From positions 1 to 35,688 of the forward strand of contig NZ_ANBE01000018.1 in NCBI RefSeq assembly GCF_000341145.1: a stretch of DNA of 35,688 bases, written 5' to 3'. A program made the position numbers and the translations under genes. Each line of letters begins with the position of its first letter. Within the stretch, counting starts at the first letter, position 1. Positions 32,052-35,688 of the stretch are shown here, in pieces. Source of the stretch: Nocardiopsis xinjiangensis YIM 90004. Lineage in GTDB: Bacteria; Actinomycetota; Actinomycetes; Streptosporangiales; Streptosporangiaceae. The notes under the pieces are model-generated. The model was not told the origin of the DNA. It saw nothing but the letters and a program-made list of their open reading frames with translations, and did not search any database.

Positions 32052-32079
32052 CAGAGTTTCCGGATCCCTAGGAGTTATC

Positions 32080-34053
32080 GTGTCCGCCGCGCCTGAGCTG
32101 CACATCACCCTCGCCGGAACCCCGCGTGCGGTGGCGGCCACGACTACCGCGGGGCAGGCACTGGAGGCCGACGGCAAGACCGTGATCGCGGCCCTGGTCA
32201 ACGGAGAGCCGCACGACCTCGCCCACGAGCTCACCGACGGTGACACCGTCGAGCCCGTCGCGATCGGCTCGGAGGAGGGGCGTGCGATCCTGCGCCACTC
32301 CACCGCGCACGTCCTCGCCCAGGCCGTTCAGGAACTGTTCCCCGAGGCCAAGCTGGGCATCGGCCCGCCCGTCGAGAACGGCTTCTACTATGACTTCGAC
32401 GTCGCCGAACCGTTCACCCCCGCCGACCTCAAGGCCATCGAGAAGAAGATGCAGCAGATCCTCAAGCAGGGTCAGCGCTTCGACCGGCGCGAGGTCTCCG
32501 ACGAGGAAGCCCGCGCCGAGTTGACCACCGAGCCCTACAAGCTCGAGCTCATCGGTCTCAAGGGCGGCGCCGCCGAGGCGGCCGAAGGGGCATCGGCCGA
32601 GGTCGGCGCCGGCGAGCTGACCGTCTACGACAACGTCCACCCGCGCACCGGCGAGCTGTGCTGGAAGGACCTCTGCCGGGGGCCGCACGTGCCCACCACC
32701 AAGTCCATCCCGGCCTTCAAACTCATGCGCACCGCCGCCGCCTACTGGCGGGGCAAGGAGACCAACCCGCAGCTCCAGCGGATCTACGGCACCGCATGGG
32801 AGAACAAGGATGCGCTCAAGGACTACCTGACCTTCCTGGAGGAGGCCGAGAAGCGCGACCACCGCAAGCTCGGTTCCGAGCTCGACCTGTTCTCCATCCC
32901 CGAGGAGATCGGCTCGGGCCTGGCGGTCTTCCATCCCAAGGGCGGCGTCGTGCGCCGGGTCATGGAGGACTACTCCCGCAAGCGGCACGAGGAGGGGGGC
33001 TACGAGTTCGTCTACACCCCCCACGCCACCAAGAGCGCACTCTTCGAGAAGTCGGGGCACCTGGACTGGTACGCCGACGGGATGTACCCGCCCATGCAGC
33101 TCGACGGCGGCCAGGACTACTACCTCAAGCCGATGAACTGCCCGATGCACCACCTGATCTTCGACGCGCGCGGACGCTCCTACCGTGAGCTGCCGCTGCG
33201 CCTGTTCGAGTTCGGCACCGTGTACCGGTACGAGAAGTCGGGTGTGGTGCACGGCCTGACCCGGGCCCGCGGGTTCACCCAGGACGACTCCCACATCTAC
33301 TGCACCCGCGAGCAGATGGCCGACGAGCTCGACTCACTGCTCACCTTCGTGCTCGACCTGCTGCGCGACTACGGTCTCGACGACTTCTACCTGGAGCTGT
33401 CCACCAAGGACCCGGAGAAGTTCGTCGGCAGTGACGAGATCTGGGAGGAGTCCACCCGGGTTCTGCGCCAGGCCGCCGACAAGCAGGGGCTGGACCTGGT
33501 CATGGACCCGGGCGGGGCCGCCTTCTACGGCCCGAAGGTCTCGGTTCAGGCCAAGGACGCCATCGGCCGCACGTGGCAGATGTCCACCATCCAGGTCGAC
33601 TTCAACATGCCCGAACGCTTCGACCTGGAGTACACCGCCGCCGACGGCAGCCGTCAGCGTCCGGTGGTGATCCACCGTGCCCTGTTCGGTTCCATCGAGC
33701 GTTTCTTCGCGGTACTGCTGGAGCACTACGCGGGCGCGTTCCCCGCATGGCTGGCCCCGGTGCAGGCGGTCGGCATCCCGATCGCCGACGAGCACGTGCC
33801 CTACCTGCAGGAACTCCAGTCGAAGCTGCGCGCCGAGGGTATCCGGGCGGAAGTCGACGCCGGCGACGACCGGATGCAGAAGAAGATCCGCAACGCCCAG
33901 AAGCAGAAGGTGCCCTTCATGGTGCTGGCCGGTGACGACGACGTCGCCAAGGGCGCGGTGTCCTTCCGTTACCGCGACGGGTCGCAGAACAACGGTGTAC
34001 CGGTCGACGACGCGGTCGCCGAGATCGTGGCGGCGGTGCGTGAACACCGCTGA
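32080..34053 (+). CDS. thrS: Threonyl-tRNA synthetase
   Basis: This 657-residue class II synthetase charges tRNA-Thr. Domains in order: TGS (residues 1-65), the zinc-dependent editing domain with [11 protein letters not shown] near 75 and [13 protein letters not shown] near 98, the catalytic core from about 265 and an anticodon-binding domain from about 555. Core zinc ligands are visible in MNCPMHH, DDSHIY and [13 protein letters not shown]; motif 2 is in [20 protein letters not shown]. The start is GTG 32080, with AGGAG 5 bases upstream; the long open stretch before it is non-coding. A hairpin leader precedes and a strong hairpin follows. Confidence 0.97.
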   Translation: MSAAPELHITLAGTPRAVAATTTAGQALEADGKTVIAALVNGEPHDLAHELTDGDTVEPVAIGSEEGRAILRHSTAHVLAQAVQELFPEAKLGIGPPVENGFYYDFDVAEPFTPADLKAIEKKMQQILKQGQRFDRREVSDEEARAELTTEPYKLELIGLKGGAAEAAEGASAEVGAGELTVYDNVHPRTGELCWKDLCRGPHVPTTKSIPAFKLMRTAAAYWRGKETNPQLQRIYGTAWENKDALKDYLTFLEEAEKRDHRKLGSELDLFSIPEEIGSGLAVFHPKGGVVRRVMEDYSRKRHEEGGYEFVYTPHATKSALFEKSGHLDWYADGMYPPMQLDGGQDYYLKPMNCPMHHLIFDARGRSYRELPLRLFEFGTVYRYEKSGVVHGLTRARGFTQDDSHIYCTREQMADELDSLLTFVLDLLRDYGLDDFYLELSTKDPEKFVGSDEIWEESTRVLRQAADKQGLDLVMDPGGAAFYGPKVSVQAKDAIGRTWQMSTIQVDFNMPERFDLEYTAADGSRQRPVVIHRALFGSIERFFAVLLEHYAGAFPAWLAPVQAVGIPIADEHVPYLQELQSKLRAEGIRAEVDAGDDRMQKKIRNAQKQKVPFMVLAGDDDVAKGAVSFRYRDGSQNNGVPVDDAVAEIVAAVREHR

Positions 34054-34072
34054 TGGCCCGATCCATACGGGC

Positions 34073-34110
34073 GCGGGGCGTCCACCTTCTGCGGGTGGGC
34101 GCCCCGCTTT
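34073..34110 (+). terminator. Terminator after thrS
   Basis: Bases 34073-34086 (GCGGGGCGTCCACC) pair with 34094-34107 (GGTGGGCGCCCCGC) with a single G/T wobble, loop TTCTGCG, followed by TTT. Lies 20 bases past the thrS stop and also faces the convergent small gene at 34138. Confidence 0.85.
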
Positions 34111-34137
34111 CGTGTCCGGGAGGGGACGAGGGAGCCA

Positions 34138-34287
34138 CTACTCGGCCTCGGAGCTGTCCCCGTCGTCGAACAGGTCGGCACGGGAGATCTGCGCGGTGGC
34201 GTTGGGATCAGAGGTCTCCTCCTGCTCCTCCTCGTCGCGGAACAGGTCCTCACGGGAGATACGATGCGTCGCGTTGGGGTCACTCAT
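34138..34287 (-). CDS. 49-residue acidic protein made of two copies of one short module
   Basis: The protein reads as a tandem duplication: module 1 is SDPNATHRISREDLFRDEEE and module 2 is SDPNATAQISRADLFDDGDS, joined by QEET. Each has an N-terminal SDPNAT, a short ISRxDLF helix and an acidic end. It is highly charged and probably unstructured by itself. ATG 34287 has AAGGAG about 10 bases upstream, and longer in-frame starts add no conserved sequence. I do not know a function; repeated short linear motifs suggest a peptide that binds a partner twice. Confidence 0.7.
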   Translation of the reverse strand: MSDPNATHRISREDLFRDEEEQEETSDPNATAQISRADLFDDGDSSEAE

Positions 34288-34374
34288 CAGCTCATACTCC
34301 TTGTGGATCGGGGGCATGCCGGATCCTATCGCTCCCTTCGGACACCGCACGCGTGCCGCTGTGCCCGGGCCCGC

Positions 34375-35034
34375 TCAGTGTCCGCTACACCGCTCCCAGG
34401 TCTGCCGGGGGATGTGTTCGAGCAGGTCGATGAGGTAATCGGCGGCGATGAGGGCGCGATCGGGGGCCAACCGCATGGGTGCCCAGGTGAGCACGTAGCC
34501 TCCGGTGAACCGCACCGGCAGGGAACGTGACCTGGTGTCGGAGAGCAGCCAGGAGGTCAGTGTCCCGTCCAGGACCGAGCGTGCGAACTCCGAGTCGCCG
34601 CCCGTGGTCTGGAAGGCAGCCCCGAAGGGCGCGGCCCCGTCGATGGTCCCGGCGTGCGTGCGTCGCCGGATCTCCAGGTCGGTGCCGACCCCGGGTGTGC
34701 GTACGGCCACCACACGGTGGATGTACTCGATGCGGGCGACGCCCTGCTCGGTGGTGACCGGGACGCTCTGCACGTGCTCGAAGGCGGTCACCCGGTACAC
34801 ACCCCGTCTGCCGTCGAGGACGTGCCGGCAGCGTGACTTACGGGTCCCGGGTTCGGTGGGCAGCACGGCTTCGCCCAGGGGTGCGGGGTGCTGGTCGGTG
34901 TAGGTCCAGCCGTTTTCGCGGGCCCAGGCGCGTGACTCGCCGCCCCGATCCTCGCGGAAGTGCGCGGCGACCGTGATGGCACCCACGGTGACCACGACCA
35001 CGACCAGCGCGATCGTCGGCAGGACGCCTTCCAT
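34375..35034 (-). CDS. Membrane-anchored conserved hypothetical protein
   Basis: This 219-residue protein starts with one transmembrane helix (VLPTIALVVVVVTVGAITVA, residues 4-23) followed by a soluble domain of mixed alpha/beta type with VYRVTAFEHVQSVPVTTEQG and RFTGGYVLTWAPMRLAPDRA. The pattern resembles actinobacterial proteins that carry one membrane helix and a domain of unknown function. AGGAG lies 5 bases before ATG 35034. The C-terminal helix (ALIAADYLIDLLEHIP) is amphipathic. Function not recognised. Confidence 0.75.
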   Translation of the reverse strand: MEGVLPTIALVVVVVTVGAITVAAHFREDRGGESRAWARENGWTYTDQHPAPLGEAVLPTEPGTRKSRCRHVLDGRRGVYRVTAFEHVQSVPVTTEQGVARIEYIHRVVAVRTPGVGTDLEIRRRTHAGTIDGAAPFGAAFQTTGGDSEFARSVLDGTLTSWLLSDTRSRSLPVRFTGGYVLTWAPMRLAPDRALIAADYLIDLLEHIPRQTWERCSGH

Positions 35035-35259
35035 CGGTACTCCTGCTGCTGGGGAGCGGTGGGGTGCGGAACCCCTGGAGGGTGGTGGGTCCTCGGGGGC
35101 AAGGGACCCGGATCAGCCTTCGCCTCCATTCTGTTCCGGTCGGGCGCTGTTGTCACCCCTCGGGCGTGGCCGGAAGGGGACTCCCTGCGTCCGGTGTGGT
35201 TCCCGCGAAGGCCGGGGAGCTCGTGACCGTCTTTTCCCTTGCCGGTGCCGGGAACTTGC

Positions 35260-35391
35260 TCAGATCTCGACGACGGCCAGTGCGCCCTCGAGGCCTTTGA
35301 AGTTGTCCATGTTCCGTGTGTACAGGGCCAGACCCTGGACTGGGGCGGCCGCGGCGAGCCGGATCCGCTCCGTGCGCGCAGCTCTCGCCAC
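35260..35391 (-). pseudogene. C-terminal fragment of a PIN-domain (VapC-like) toxin
   Basis: A 43-codon frame, too short for routine gene calling, reads TERIRLAAAAPVQGLALYTR then NMDNFKGLEGALAVVEI and stops at 35260. This matches the last third of VapC ribonuclease toxins (pattern AATALVHGLxLYTRNxDDFxGLE). The catalytic aspartates of the N-terminal part and the antitoxin are missing. The adjacent 35035-35259 stretch contains nothing recognisable. Confidence 0.6.
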
Positions 35392-35400
35392 GGGGCCTCG

Positions 35401-35432
35401 GGCCGGGGTGGTCACAGTGAGCCGCCCCGGCC
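35401..35432 (-). terminator. Hairpin terminator of the acyl-CoA dehydrogenase gene
   Basis: GGCCGGGG (35401-35408) and CCCCGGCC (35425-35432) pair perfectly and extend by a wobble and two G-C pairs. It lies 28 bases past the acyl-CoA dehydrogenase stop. Confidence 0.7.
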
Positions 35433-35459
35433 TTCGCGGTACTGCGGCGGCGCCGATCC

Positions 35460-35688
35460 CTACGCCGGCAGGTCCAACTCCCGGGCGATGAGCATCTTCT
35501 GCACCTCGCTGGTGCCCTCGCCGATCTCCAGGATCTTCGCGTCCCGGTAGAAGCGCCCGACCGGGTAATCGGTCATGAAGCCGTACCCGCCGAAGACCTG
35601 CGTGGCGTCGCGGGCGTTGTCCATGGCGGCGTTGGAGGCCACCAGCTTGGCGATGGCCGCTTCCTTCTTGAACGGCTCCCCCCCCCGC
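35460..35688 (-). CDS. Acyl-CoA dehydrogenase, C-terminal part (runs off the window)
   Basis: The last 75 or so residues of an FAD-dependent acyl-CoA dehydrogenase are present: KKEAAIAKLVASNAAMDNAR, DATQVFGGYGFMTDYPVGRF and YRDAKILEIGEGTSEVQKML. The glutamate of GEGTSEVQ corresponds to the catalytic base in the short/medium-chain group. The start lies beyond base 35688. The window ends in a run of C residues (G on the coding strand, encoding Gly-Gly-Gly), an unusual place that might hide an indel. Confidence 0.93.
   Translation of the reverse strand, partial: RGGEPFKKEAAIAKLVASNAAMDNARDATQVFGGYGFMTDYPVGRFYRDAKILEIGEGTSEVQKMLIARELDLPA

Noticed and set aside
31777-32079. Extension of ThrS by about 100 residues upstream of GTG 32080
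   Set aside because: The TGS domain begins right after GTG 32080, which has AGGAG at ideal distance; the upstream part contains the leader hairpin and no protein pattern.
31882-32079. A T-box riboswitch before thrS
   Set aside because: No TGGNCC-type T-box sequence, specifier loop or terminator/antiterminator pair could be found; only a hairpin is reported.

Overview
The window is high-GC actinobacterial DNA. The most likely source is a filamentous Nocardiopsis-like organism (Nocardiopsaceae). This is inferred from the strong G/C third-position bias, GTG starts, an SsgB-type sporulation/division protein, an orphan Roadblock/LC7 protein, a PGPGW membrane protein and an actinobacterial ThrS. 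The genus is not proven.

Layout. (1) 1-0.5 kb: the edge of a decayed TnpB gene. (2) 0.7-6.5 kb: a tetronate-type sugar-acid operon on the minus strand (SAF-domain oxidoreductase, GntP permease, DUF1537 kinase OtnK, class II aldolase-like decarboxylase OtnC) with a divergent DeoR regulator. (3) 6.5-7.4 kb: remnants of a Gfo/Idh/MocA oxidoreductase and an IS701-like transposase. (4) 7.5-12.5 kb: a malonate module with a GntR regulator, malonyl-CoA decarboxylase and malonyl-CoA synthetase in one open frame, and a MadL/MadM transporter, closed by a nested hairpin. (5) 12.6-15.7 kb: a gene graveyard (aldo/keto reductase and TetR 3' halves back to back, a kinase pseudogene, a truncated IS3 transposase, a GPH sugar-transporter remnant). 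(6) 15.7-20.9 kb: a LacI-controlled glycoside locus with a frameshifted GH1 beta-glucosidase, an intact GH2 beta-galactosidase and at least four matching operator palindromes. (7) 21.0-24.9 kb: a PrpE/TetR chimeric remnant, a divergent O-acetyltransferase/LysR pair, and an MFS pseudogene cut by a complete IS5-type element. (8) 24.9-27.9 kb: a relic integrated element (PAPS-reductase-like protein, DNA methyltransferase stub, frameshifted excisionase, dead tyrosine recombinase) abutting a tRNA-Val. (9) 27.9-35.7 kb: conserved core chromosome with tRNAs Val, Cys, Gly, Gly and Val, Roadblock protein, aminotransferase class IV, SsgB, PGPGW protein, ThrS, a small repeat protein, a membrane protein, a VapC stub and an acyl-CoA dehydrogenase.

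How the genes fit together. The left 28 kb is an accessory catabolic zone in turnover. Two carbon-source modules (sugar acid, malonate) look intact, and one glycoside module is partly broken. Between them lie at least a dozen degraded genes and four transposase loci in different states of decay. The tRNA cluster at 27.96-28.41 kb marks a sharp change to a gapless core region whose genes serve translation, sporulation-related division and housekeeping metabolism. No CRISPR array, rRNA gene, recognisable defence island or biosynthetic gene cluster was seen. The best candidates for new biology are the SAF-oxidoreductase/OtnK/OtnC operon, the MatA-MatB fusion, the paired 10-bp palindromes at 25.05 kb, and the 49-residue protein built from two copies of one short module.
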